NCBI RefSeq assembly: GCF_001039355.2
Contig: NW_019774158.1
Coordinates: forward strand, 9,246 to 53,417
Source of the DNA: Lingula anatina
Taxonomy: Eukaryota; Brachiopoda; Lingulata; Lingulida; Lingulidae
Direction: 5' to 3'
Length of the DNA: 44,172 nt
The translations under genes were made by a program, and so were the position numbers. Shown piece by piece: positions 22,701-31,259 of the stretch. Numbering within the stretch: the first letter of the stretch is position 1; each line of letters begins with the position of its first letter. Below the pieces are notes generated by a model. It made no database searches and was not told the origin of the DNA. It saw nothing but the letters and a program-made list of their open reading frames with translations.

Positions 22701-25700
22701 TTGGAGAAAAAATTAAAAAGAAAACAACAAAAATATAATTCCAATGAAGCTGCTATTCACTGCTTCCTTATTATGAACACTATATTAACAAGTGTGCTTT
22801 ATGAAATCTCATTTAATGGCCACTTAATTAGGCAAATGAGTTTATAGCACTGAATTAAGCCTGAATACCCAAGGGGAATTTACAGACTGACCACACAAAG
22901 TTGTCTATCAAAGGTCTTCAGGCCCATAAGTCACACCTTATATTAAGAAAAGCAGAAAAACAATAATGCACAAAAACAGGAGACTGTCAATTCTGATGCA
23001 ATAATATATAATGTTTAACTGCACAATCAACATCAACTTTTAATTATGCACATCAGGTAACACTGATGAAAGTAAAAGCATAAGGCTTCAGGCTCATTAG
23101 AGTTCAAGTTTACAATTAGAAAGTGCCAGAATAAGAAAAATGAAAATTTCACAAAAAATGCATAAATTTAATAAAAATGATAATCCAATAAAGCTGGCTT
23201 TCTAATATGAGCTGTATGTCAATCCTAAGAATCATTCTTGTATAAGACTAGTTAAAAAAATAGAAAGTAACACTTCACTTTACATAATATTAATGGTGGC
23301 AGAGCACTAAGTAGTTTTTCTATCAATTTTGATGCAACATTACATAATGATTAACTGTATAAATACCACCAATTTTAAAATATCTACTATTAAAAACATG
23401 GACATTAAGAAAATTTGATTACCACTGGGCTTCATGCCCAAGGAAGCTCTAAGTCCCATATTGAAAATTGCAACATGTGGAAGATAAACATTTTCACAAA
23501 ACACCTGTATTACTTCCAAACAATTAACTAATGAGACAATTTTTCAACTGAAGCTGTATTTCAATCCTATGTTTCTTTCCAGTAAGTGTGAGAAGAGCAA
23601 GTGACATGTTCTTTCTTTCACTGCCACTACGGAGGCATTGCCCAGAATAGGGTTTTGTGATGGCTATATATACAGACACATGTGTCTGTACATGAAAAAT
23701 GTTTCCCTTTTCATATTGCAAAGGATGGATTTCATTTTCAGGAACCTGTAATAGGTTCAAACCTGATCACTAGGGGGCTGCTGTCCAAGAGAAGCTGCCT
23801 GGATTTTGAGTCAATCAAGGAACAATATTTTTGGCAGGTAAATGGTAGCAGTTTTTATAAATGTTTGATTAATATTTTATTCATTATGAAGGCATCTAAT
23901 CTGATAAATTTTTTTGTACTGTCTCTTTTAACTGTTCTCTACAATAAAGTTAGAAACTTTACATACGTATTTCTTAAGTAAAATTTTGATATATTGTCCT
24001 ATTAAACCAACTTGTTTGAATCATTTCTCAGGTCAGTTTGCCAAATCCTAATGGACTGGATCTCATGCAGAGCAGTCCATCATATGAAATACAACCAATT
24101 AATAACAGCAACATTTTCCTGATAATCTACAGGAAGAATATGTCAGAAAGTATTTCTTGTTCTTGTGTAAGTCAATTATATATGACTTTGAATATTATTT
24201 TAAATATTAATAATATTGATATAGCAAATAAATTGATTTATCATGTAAAGATTTTTATAAAAATGACAATCTTGAAGGCTTACTTTTCAATATTTATTTA
24301 CAAATTGTTTGATTCTTCATAAATGAATCCCAGTTTTAATTGTTTTGCTCAAGTTGAAAGAAATATTTTGACCCTGTATCATTTTTTTAATGTTTTTTAC
24401 TTTCACAGCCTTCTAAGAAGTCATGAATTACGTCGCCTGATTACTTAATTACCCACTCACTTCCACTGTGGTGGCTTTCTGTAAGGAATGGGTCACCCAT
24501 TGTTGACAGTTGTTAGCATTATTTTTTGGTCAAAATCAAAACACTGTAACTTAGGCTTACATCTCTGTAATATAATGGATATAATAGAATACTCAGTATC
24601 TGATACTATAAAGTGATAATTATTTTACAGCCTTTTAGTTGCGTGTCTCCGTCCAAGTTTGAATGTACTCCAAGACAAACTTGCGAGTGTCCCTGTCACA
24701 GCAAGGCCGACAGCTTTAACTACTGTACAAATTTTACACCTTATTATAGTAAGTGTCGCTGTCACAGCAAGGCTAACAGCTTTAACTAATGTACAAATTT
24801 TTACAACTTATTATAGTAAGTGTCCCTGTCACAGCTAGGCTAACAGCTTTAACTACTGTACAAATTTTTATTATAGGAAGTGGTTGTGAAACATGCGGTT
24901 ATCTTTATTCTTCCTAAACAAACCTTAAGGCACAACCACAGAATACAATTTTACAATACAATACAATGAATTTTTTTTCATGTCGGGTATAAATTGAAAG
25001 GAAACATTAGCCTTGCTGCTATTCATCTACTTTACTTCTGAGACAGATAGACCAGTTCATACTTCACCATTCTGTTTTTTCACCATTCTGTTTTAGATCT
25101 TCAATTATGATATTTACATTTATCAATTTCTTGTACTATTGATTCTATTAGACCAAAAATAATGAACCTGTATTTGAAGTAAATGTAGTCAATCGGCGGT
25201 TTCTGTGTAAAAAAAAAAAAAAAAAAAAAAAAGCAGCCCCCTAACTCCCAGTTTCAGGGCCAAAGGGCCCCTTTTCTTCTAATATTTTTCTTAGCAACTT
25301 GTATTCATATCAAATATGAATGTCTTGTTCACTCTAGTGATTCGGCCCAAACCTGTGCCTCCCCAGCGCCTGACCTTACAGATATTGCCAAGGGGGAAGT
25401 CGAGAAGGTGAAAGACCTGGACCTCTGCATCCCTGTGAACTGCTCAGCAAAAAGTTCCCAAGAGTAAGTACAACTTGAGTTCATCCTGAGTTGAGAGGTC
25501 ACTGAAACCTTTTTTTTTTTTCCATCGGTGTGCAATTTGAAATAAGACTTGTGGAAGACTGTTTGCAAAGTGCTCAAAAAAAGCTCCTAGGAGTTAGTAG
25601 AAGACTTAACATATGATAACTGTTGGAGGTATTATGGAATTCGCCTGGGGAATTCTGCAGTCAGGCAACTAGAATTTAAGACAAAGACAAGTGTTTGCTA

Positions 25701-26969
25701 ATGAACCACTTGCCCAATGTAAATTGGCTGTTATAAAGCCCCCCCCCCCCCCCCCCACCCACCCATCCACCACCACCACTATTTGATTTTCTTTTTTTTT
25801 TTTTTTTTTTTTTGCCCCTTACTTCCCCACAACCTCCCAAGTCTTTTAAAAATTGATTTTGGATTGGGGCAAGTAGAAATTTAGACGGCTTGTCAAGCTC
25901 TTAAGTGGATTGCCCTGAGTTCCCAAGTTTACTGAAGACTCCCCTCTGTTGTCAGGGTGCTTCTGTTGTTATAGCTCTCCTGACGGTGGAAGAGAGATTC
26001 CAGTTAACTCTGTACCACAGGGCTAAGCACATGGAAGTAGAAGTTAGAACTATTGGATAAAGTTTTTACTGTAACATATGTGGTTAACTTGATCATAGAA
26101 GATTTTTAATGATTTGAAAATGACTTTCTTGATTATTTCCATTGAATTTTTGTTAAATGTAATTGTTATTATTATTTTGCAAACTTCACCATTGTTGCTT
26201 GTTCACTAAGTGTTACCAGTTATTAAATTAACATTTTCATTTTATGTAGTGTGCTTGTTCAATCTTTTTCGTGTTTATTAAAAATTTTTCAACTTACTAA
26301 TGTTTTTTAAAAAGCTGTATCTTAATGTATTCCAGCTCCTGTTTCTTAGTGGCGGGGTGCAGTTGGTGCTCTTTGGGCAAAGAAGGAGAAACTTTAGAGT
26401 CCCCTTTCTGTGCTAGCCAGTCTGTATGTTACTTTGGAAAACTGGGTCAGTCCTGTTCTAATGGTATGTATTGCGTACACATGCACAAACTCGCACAAGT
26501 GCTTACACTCAAACTCTGATAAAAAAGCAAAAAATTCTGGGCATAGCTAGTCGAAATGGTTCACTTCAACTTTAAAATATATTAATTTATTATAATTATT
26601 GTATTAATTTATGATAATTATAGATTTATTTATACTTACCCCATTACAGATACCTGCTCAGATCCTGAATGTGAAACACAAACATCTGATGAAAACAATG
26701 CAGGGGCAGTGGCTGGGGGAGTCATAGGGGCAGTTATACTACTTATCTTAATCATCACCATATTCATGTTGTACAAGAAAGGGAAGATCTGTGCATCTAA
26801 GCCCATAACACCACATACTGTGAATAGCCCCAGCTCCAATATCTTGGCTGTCTCTGATACAACCTCCCCCCCTGTGAACCCGTCTGCTCCACCCTCCTTT
26901 GGACACGTTGATGTGGACCCCCCACCAAGTTACACAGAGGTCTATCAGCAAGGGTTCACTTATAAGTAA
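10714..26969 (+). CDS. CACHD1: VWFA and Cache domain-containing protein 1-like (gene B), complete, 23 coding exons
   Basis: Single-pass membrane protein of the alpha2delta/CACHD1 family, expected at the cell surface. Exons: 10714-10887, 11637-11699, 12290-12451, 12618-12835, 13401-13560, 13876-14086, 16554-16679, 17278-17357, 17671-17809, 18260-18533, 18881-18992, 19393-19555, 19793-19929, 20749-20915, 21133-21243, 21558-21680, 21886-21985, 23742-23837, 24032-24166, 24631-24748, 25367-25463, 26336-26463, 26650-26969. The 3414 bases stay in frame (about 1137 residues). In order: signal peptide, VWA_N, Cache-like YDPRFRPFY (near 201-209), vWA with a full MIDAS (DTSGS 225-229, T308, D338), Cache (445-573), Cys-rich and PSI-like CFLVAGCSWC segments, a membrane helix at about 1051-1073, and a 64-residue tail with PPSY at 1123-1126. 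ATG 10714 is the first in frame; ATG 10741 would also leave a signal peptide. The exon 20/21 joint is the least certain. Confidence 0.92.
13720..13768 (+). repeat. (GT)n microsatellite in gene B intron 5
   Basis: About 24 GT units, 160 bases after the exon 5 donor and 107 bases before exon 6. It is (UG)n in the transcript. Confidence 0.95.
14225..15500 (-). mobile_element. DIRS-like tyrosine-recombinase retrotransposon remnant
   Basis: Minus-strand relic inside gene B intron 6, antisense to the host gene. 15415-14681 encodes the C-terminal part of the reverse transcriptase plus RNase H, with four acidic positions visible (FTDAS, INVKELAV, IYTDST, GTDNYIAD). After a stop, 14700-14349 encodes the N-terminal DNA-binding part of a tyrosine recombinase (SHLRAFVKFCR, RYAAYLAR, STVRQYLNIVRILH). 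Near 14360 the recombinase frame shifts by one base, then continues as KAPLLPEHLFKIHG to about 14230. The polymerase motifs, the recombinase R-H-R-Y catalytic residues and the terminal repeats are absent. DIRS is preferred to Ngaro or Crypton because the RT-RNase H is joined to a recombinase in this order, but those close relatives are not excluded. Exact ends are not visible. Confidence 0.8.
15595..16165 (+). repeat. ~570-bp dispersed repeat, copy 1 (inverted relative to 22160-22735)
   Basis: The sequence from the T-rich start through GGCATTTGTGACTTTTAACTC and the nested MITE to CTGTACATTTGACAGCTTTG is matched almost throughout, in reverse complement, by 22160-22735. Both copies lie in gene B introns (6 and 17) and both contain the family 1 MITE at the same internal position, so they share an ancestor that already carried it. 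Confidence 0.8.
15831..15999. mobile_element. hAT-like MITE, family 1, copy 2
   Basis: It runs from AAGGGGTGGATTGAGACC to GGGTCCGCTCCTG and contains CTTCTGGGTCTTCCGGAAGA, matching the element at 8551 with decayed ends. It is nested within the 570-bp repeat. Confidence 0.75.
16890..17104. mobile_element. Palindromic MITE-like repeat, family 2, copy 2
   Basis: A 215-bp element in gene B intron 7. Its ends are inverted repeats of about 25 bases: CATTCCCATAGATTTTAGAT at the left and, at the right, a complement ending ATCTGGGAATG. The centre holds GGGGTAATTAACTA, shared with the other two copies. No coding capacity; best-preserved ends of the three. Confidence 0.75.
17671..18992 (+). other. Gene B Cache domain exons (9-11)
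   Basis: Exons 17671-17809, 18260-18533 and 18881-18992 encode the extracellular Cache fold (LPAYHSGRLIGVACSDV, then NGYGRTYSHPLLPRP). Cache folds of this family can bind small ligands such as amino acids; no ligand can be read from the sequence. Exons 10 and 11 are nearly identical to gene A's, whereas exon 9 is strongly diverged. Confidence 0.85.
20079..20337. mobile_element. Palindromic MITE-like repeat, family 2, copy 3
   Basis: Starts CATTCCCAGACC, has the central CCTACTGAAGCTGCTT / AGCAGCTTC stem around GGGGTAATTAACTA, and ends near GATCTAGGTATGGAAATCC. It lies in gene B intron 13, whereas the gene A copy lies in the intron after exon 14, so these are separate insertions rather than relics of the duplication. 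Confidence 0.75.
22160..22735 (-). repeat. ~570-bp dispersed repeat, copy 2 (inverted partner of 15595-16165)
   Basis: Reverse complement of copy 1 across CAAAGCTGTCAAATGTACAG, the nested MITE, ATTACAGTTTCAG, and CAGAGCCTCAGGTGGATGGG. It lies in gene B intron 17. Weaker related units follow at about 22970-23250 and 23320-23560. Confidence 0.8.
22326..22491. mobile_element. hAT-like MITE, family 1, copy 3
   Basis: Begins CAGGAGCAGATCCAGATA and ends CTCAATCCACCCCTT; it is the reverse-orientation counterpart of 15831-15999 and is nested in the 570-bp repeat copy. Confidence 0.75.
22970..23600. repeat. Two diverged tandem relatives of the 570-bp repeat, without the MITE
   Basis: Each unit restarts with TCAATT(T/C)TGATGCAA near 22988 and 23327, as at 22221 in the first unit. 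Each continues with TAATG..TAACTG.A..A and later an AAGTCCCATAT- or AAGTGCCAGAAT-like segment and an AGCTG...TTTCAATCCTA-like end. Similarity is clear in short blocks only. Confidence 0.5.
24685..24880 (+). repeat. Three ~67-bp tandem copies of the gene B exon 20 3' end
   Basis: Unit starts are about 24685, 24751 and 24818, each opening with AGTGTC(C/G)CTGTCACAGC and running to a TTATTATAG end. The first copy is coding and ends at the donor (24749). The GTAAGT donor recurs at 24816; the third unit ends TATAGGAAG and has lost it. A TAA in the second copy stops the open frame. Confidence 0.85.
25209..25232. repeat. Poly(A) run
   Basis: About 24 A in gene B intron 20. No recognisable retroposon body precedes it. 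Confidence 0.85.
25739..25813. repeat. Poly(C) and poly(T) low-complexity tracts
   Basis: A run of about 18 C, then CCACC units, then about 23 T, all in gene B intron 21. Pyrimidine-rich on the transcript but some 500 bases from the next acceptor. Confidence 0.85.
26336..26969 (+). other. Gene B PSI-like exon, transmembrane helix and cytoplasmic tail
   Basis: Exon 26336-26463 encodes a PSI-like module (CFLVAGCSWCSLG with later FCASQSVCYF). The last exon, 26650-26969, gives an acidic linker, a Gly/Ala/Val/Ile helix (AVAGGVIGAVILLILIITIF), a basic stop-transfer YKKGK and a Pro/Ser-rich tail ending PPPSYTEVYQQGFTYK before TAA. PPSY is a PPxY motif, a known ligand of WW domains such as those in NEDD4-family ligases. 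Confidence 0.85.
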
Positions 26970-28320
26970 CAGTGCTTTTTTATTTCATCTTCAAATTTCT
27001 TATAGACAGGTGATATGATTAGGATGTGAGAGACAGAGCACTTGGCTTAAGCATCACTTGCACTTTACAAGTCTTGCCATTTCCTGATAATTTTATCTGA
27101 AATACTGGTATCAGGTGTGTATACGGGATTGCAATGAAGTTGCTTAACATAGGTACATGTTCCTCACGTTGTATAATGTGATTTATTCATCACAATTCAG
27201 ATTTAAGATAGGACAACAAATGACTTGCCCAAGTCCCATTCCAGACATGTTAATGTGATATTCAATACAAATTCACATTCCAGATGTGATAACATGATTT
27301 TCATCCCAATTCACATTCCAGATGAGCAAAAAAACTGCTTTTTATCTCTTTATGTTCTTTGTATTACATATATTTAATTATTAACTATTTTTATAGGATA
27401 TTATTATTATTATTAATACTCAAGAGAAGTGAAGTGAGAACTGAATCTCTATGCATTCTAATTTCCATTTAATTAACACAGGGTTGAGCATTATTTACAT
27501 TTTTGTTGAATATACTTTTTCTTTTATACAAAAGAAATATCCATTGAAAATGTTCATGTTTTCTCAAAGAATACCCCACTCTGCCAGAAATGAGATTTTA
27601 GACTATATATTAATACATATCATATAACTGTCATTGAAATTGCTCAACTCATCTGGAACACTGTTCACGCATTATCATTTTGAAACCAGATGGAGAAACT
27701 GAGCAGTTCAGAAATGATGCATATCTGTATGGAAAAATATTGCATAATATACAGACATCACAGGCATTGTGAATATCTGAATATATGTGTCTGAATATAA
27801 TTTTTTACTGGATTTATTTTACAAAAAAAAGTTAACAATGACAAAATTGTCCTAACATTGAGGACCCCTGCTGTAAACCAAGTAAAAGAAAAAAAATGTT
27901 ATTACTGGAAGAATTATTTATGCTGTATAAATTATTTATAGTATCACCTTGACCTTCGAAGAAATGATTTTTGCAGTGTTCTTATCAGTCAAGGTAAAAA
28001 CGGTTTCAGTCTGTATCTGTATGTATGTGTTTACAGTTTATATTTATAATGTTATACACTGGGACAGGTAAGAATGGTTTTATTGGCCAATGACAACTTT
28101 TTCCTCTGTCTTAGACCTCTTTTTCTTTTGCTCAAGTAACAGCCATTTCAATTTTTTTTTTAATTTGATAATGTAAGCTTTAATTACTCCAGATGTTTTA
28201 TGCTGGGAACTTTTATGGACACACTATGCAATGTACAATATCCTAGATGTATTTTGGAAATAATTTTCTGCATTAATATGGCATATACAATTACTTTAAT
28301 AAAGTAGTAATGTTTGGCAC
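26970..28320 (+). other. Presumed 3' UTR of gene B
   Basis: No coding exon follows the TAA at 26969. AATAAA signals occur at 28298-28303 and 28523-28528; the first would give a 3' UTR of about 1.35 kb. The segment 27220-27330 holds three short repeats of a CAAATTCACATTCCAGATG-like phrase. Confidence 0.5.
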
Positions 28321-28599
28321 CTTCTTTATCCTATACTATTGTTATTAAAATATTTGTTTTATTTACTTACACATTTCCTTGCTGACTCAAATCCAACTTG
28401 TATTCAGGATTTTCATGTCATTTTCTAAGTTGAGAAACAATTTTTTTTCATTGGCAAAATAATCAATTATTTGGATTTCCTGGAGAAAGTGCCTTGTTTT
28501 TACATTTGCTTTTGTTGGTGCAAATAAATCTGTAAAATCTTGAAATGTTTCCTTTTAATCTGCATACCAATAGATAAATGAAAGACACTGTAAAATTAA

Positions 28600-30115
28600 A
28601 AATAACAAGTTTATTAATTTAACATGAAGCAATAACATTTGTACAACACAATTATGTAACTTTGTGACAGAGATAGAAGTGAACTTATTATAATGATGGC
28701 AGCATGATTTTTTGTACAATTTATTTTTAATTAGAAACATAGATGCGAGTTAAAATTTGATACTACAAATGTCATATTTCTCCTTCCAAAAAGGCTTTAT
28801 TCTGAAGATGTTCTTTTTATATCACAAAGTTGATAAATTAAATGCTAAAATTAAACTATACAAAACATATTTAATAATATAATTATTAAGTCAATTTAAA
28901 TGATTTTTACTAAGTCTTCATAAATGAATCCTAAAACATTTATATAAATTAATAAATCAAGTTGACATAAAAGCATAGTGGCACCATTGCTCCAAGTGAT
29001 CTGACTGGCACATAAACATACAGTATTTTAAAACAAGCTAGTAATTTCAAGTTTCTAGGATCCAAATTGTTTTAAATATTTTATTTGTACAGTAACTTAC
29101 CAGACCAGATGAAAAAAAAAACTTGTCATTGGTTCACTTATTAAATTATGTATGGAAACTAAGGTGCACTGGATTTTCAAATACAAATACTGATATTAAA
29201 ACAAGGGTAAAAGTTCTGTGTCCTGAATCAAATCTAAACGTTGTTTTATAATATTTTTTTTTTTAGTTTTTATGGTGCTTATCTTTCTTCAGAATAAGCC
29301 CTTGTAAATAACTTATTTAGTGGTTTTTAATTTACCCCCAAAATATCTAAATTTTTTAATATTAAGTTATCCACAACCCAATATTTAACATTTCCATAAG
29401 ATAAAGTTCAGACAACTGAGCATATTTCCTACCTACAAGAATAACAGTTTATAGAGAAGTATTTCCACCATAATCAGAATAGAGCAGCAAGCTGAGAAAC
29501 ATTGTACATGGACTGGAGGTAGTCACAATATTGGCCTGTAATAAATATCCATACATTTACCCTAAGCTTGCTTTTTACCACAGATAATAGGATTTCAGCC
29601 AAAATTCTGAGATAAAATTTGGACATAACATTTCAGAAAAAAAAAACAACATGGCACAGTTAGAGAAAAAAATTATAAATAAAGGCCTATTCACTGCTAT
29701 ATAAAAATATGAGATCGAAAGATGAGTAAGTACAACTATTTGCTTTTTAATATCTGTAAGCTATGGAATTCTTAATGGAGAGGGATGATGGGGGGGGGAG
29801 GGGAGGGGGGGCATTCAAGGAACATTGTCTTTCCATATCGCCCCTTGAAACAGCTGAGATTTCCCATTATCTGATGCGAGGGGGGGGTGCGCACAGTAAC
29901 TTTTTTTTGCCATACTTGGCTTAGCATCCTCGCATACATATGCCAGTTAAGGGAGACTATTACACATAGGCACAGGGAAGGCAAACATTGCACCATATGT
30001 TTTGATCTACTCTAATTTCTTTTTGGATGAGGGGATAAAATGGGAAAACTGCGCAAGCTTGGGGGGGGGGGCATGCCTCACAGGGCACCTGCTCCCAACA
30101 TGGTCATCAGTAATC
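28600..30115 (-). other. Presumed 3' UTR of the FYCO1-like gene
   Basis: Minus-strand AATAAA signals appear as TTTATT at 28796-28801 and 28610-28615, about 1.3-1.5 kb past the stop. The interval has no other coding signal. It contains G-runs on the plus strand (29789-29809, 29880-29887, 30061-30071), which are C-runs in the transcript. Confidence 0.5.
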
Positions 30116-30985
30116 TCAACTATCCCTTCTAATCTCCAAGTGGTAGCTTAATTTCTTTGAGGTGAACCTGGAACAAAAAATATATAATTCTGTCACAGCA
30201 TTTATCTATAGCTTTGACCCTATTAGAACCAATTAATATCAATCATTGTACAATTTAATATTACCCAATTACTGAAATCTTTGAAATATACATATTCTGC
30301 AAGGCATTCTGCAGGGGGGTCCAGGGGGTATAAAAACAACGCTCCAATGTCCAGACGACAGACGATTACTAGATAAATATGGAAAATTAACCTGGCCCTT
30401 TGTTGTTAAAAATCATTAGGGGTTATTATTATTATTATTATTACCTGGACCCAGTGTTGTCAAAGATCAGTGTATACAGCCCCGCCTGGCGTGCCTGTAG
30501 CTCCCCAGTGACTGGTTTCTTATGCGAGTTCACCTTCGTGGTCGGGATCAGAGTCTCCGGGGCTGTCTCCTCACTGGTCCTGTACGTCACGGCAAAATGA
30601 ATGTTCTGAAATAGTGATGATAAACAGATATTGTACTTTTTCATTCCTTCTGAAAAGTATATTATTTAGATTCTTGATAAATTGAATGTTTTTAAATAGA
30701 TACTATAGCATACAGTCTTTTTCCTTATTTTGGACATAAATATTTTAAAATTATTGAAAATTAATGTCATATAATTATTATAATGATCATAAAGATACAG
30801 ATATCCATAGCAAAGAAAATTTCAATATCTTAAAGCACCCTTCCTCCAAAAACACACACAAACACACACACACACAAAACAAATACACATTTTCTTTTTT
30901 CTATCAAAATAACTATCTTCAAGGATCCTTAATGAATCTGAATCAGAAAAAGATACCATCCTCTACCCACCTCCATTCCCCTGCC

Positions 30986-31051
<66 letters not shown>

Positions 31052-31259
31052 TAAAAAATTTCAACACATAAATTATGATTCTGTTGTCACTCAAGATACC
31101 TTAGGATCCGTAGTAAACTCCCAGCAGAGGATAATTCCTGGCTCTTCAATCAAGACAGGCACAGCAAAGGACTGTCCAGCTTTCACCCAGAGGTCATCAG
31201 GTACCAGTCCCTGACCGTTCTCTATCTCCTCTGCGGACAACGTGAAACTGCTCGTCAGT
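30116..31259 (-). other. FYCO1-like GOLD domain and C-terminus
   Basis: Exons 31259-31100, 30605-30445 and 30167-30116 give the beta-sandwich: [20 protein letters not shown], then [35 protein letters not shown] and [15 protein letters not shown] before TGA. These match the strand order of the FYCO1 GOLD domain, including the W-x-F and FDN motifs. The donor of exon 30605-30445 opens directly into a (TAA)n tract. Confidence 0.9.

Larger units (their letters stand above)
24032..25463 (+). other. Gene B Cys-rich juxtamembrane exons (19-21)
   Basis: Exon 19 ends SESISCSC; exon 20 reads PFSCVSPSKFECTPRQTCEC and continues to YY; exon 21 (acceptor CTCCCCAG before 25367) gives TPDLTDIAKGEVEKVKDLD and two further cysteines. 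Phases fit (0, 1, 2). Using the earlier AG at 25335-25336 with the same donor breaks the frame, which decided the 25367 acceptor. The dense cysteines indicate a disulfide-bonded extracellular module. Confidence 0.7.

Noticed and set aside
107-26969. Calling genes A and B calcium-channel alpha2delta subunits
   Set aside because: VWA_N, vWA and Cache would fit, but gene B has a clear transmembrane helix with a 64-residue cytoplasmic tail, more like CACHD1. A phylogeny would settle it.
29789-30071. G-quadruplex regulatory element in the 3' UTR
   Set aside because: The G-runs are on the non-transcribed-sense strand of the FYCO1-like gene (C-runs in RNA), and nothing else supports a regulatory role.
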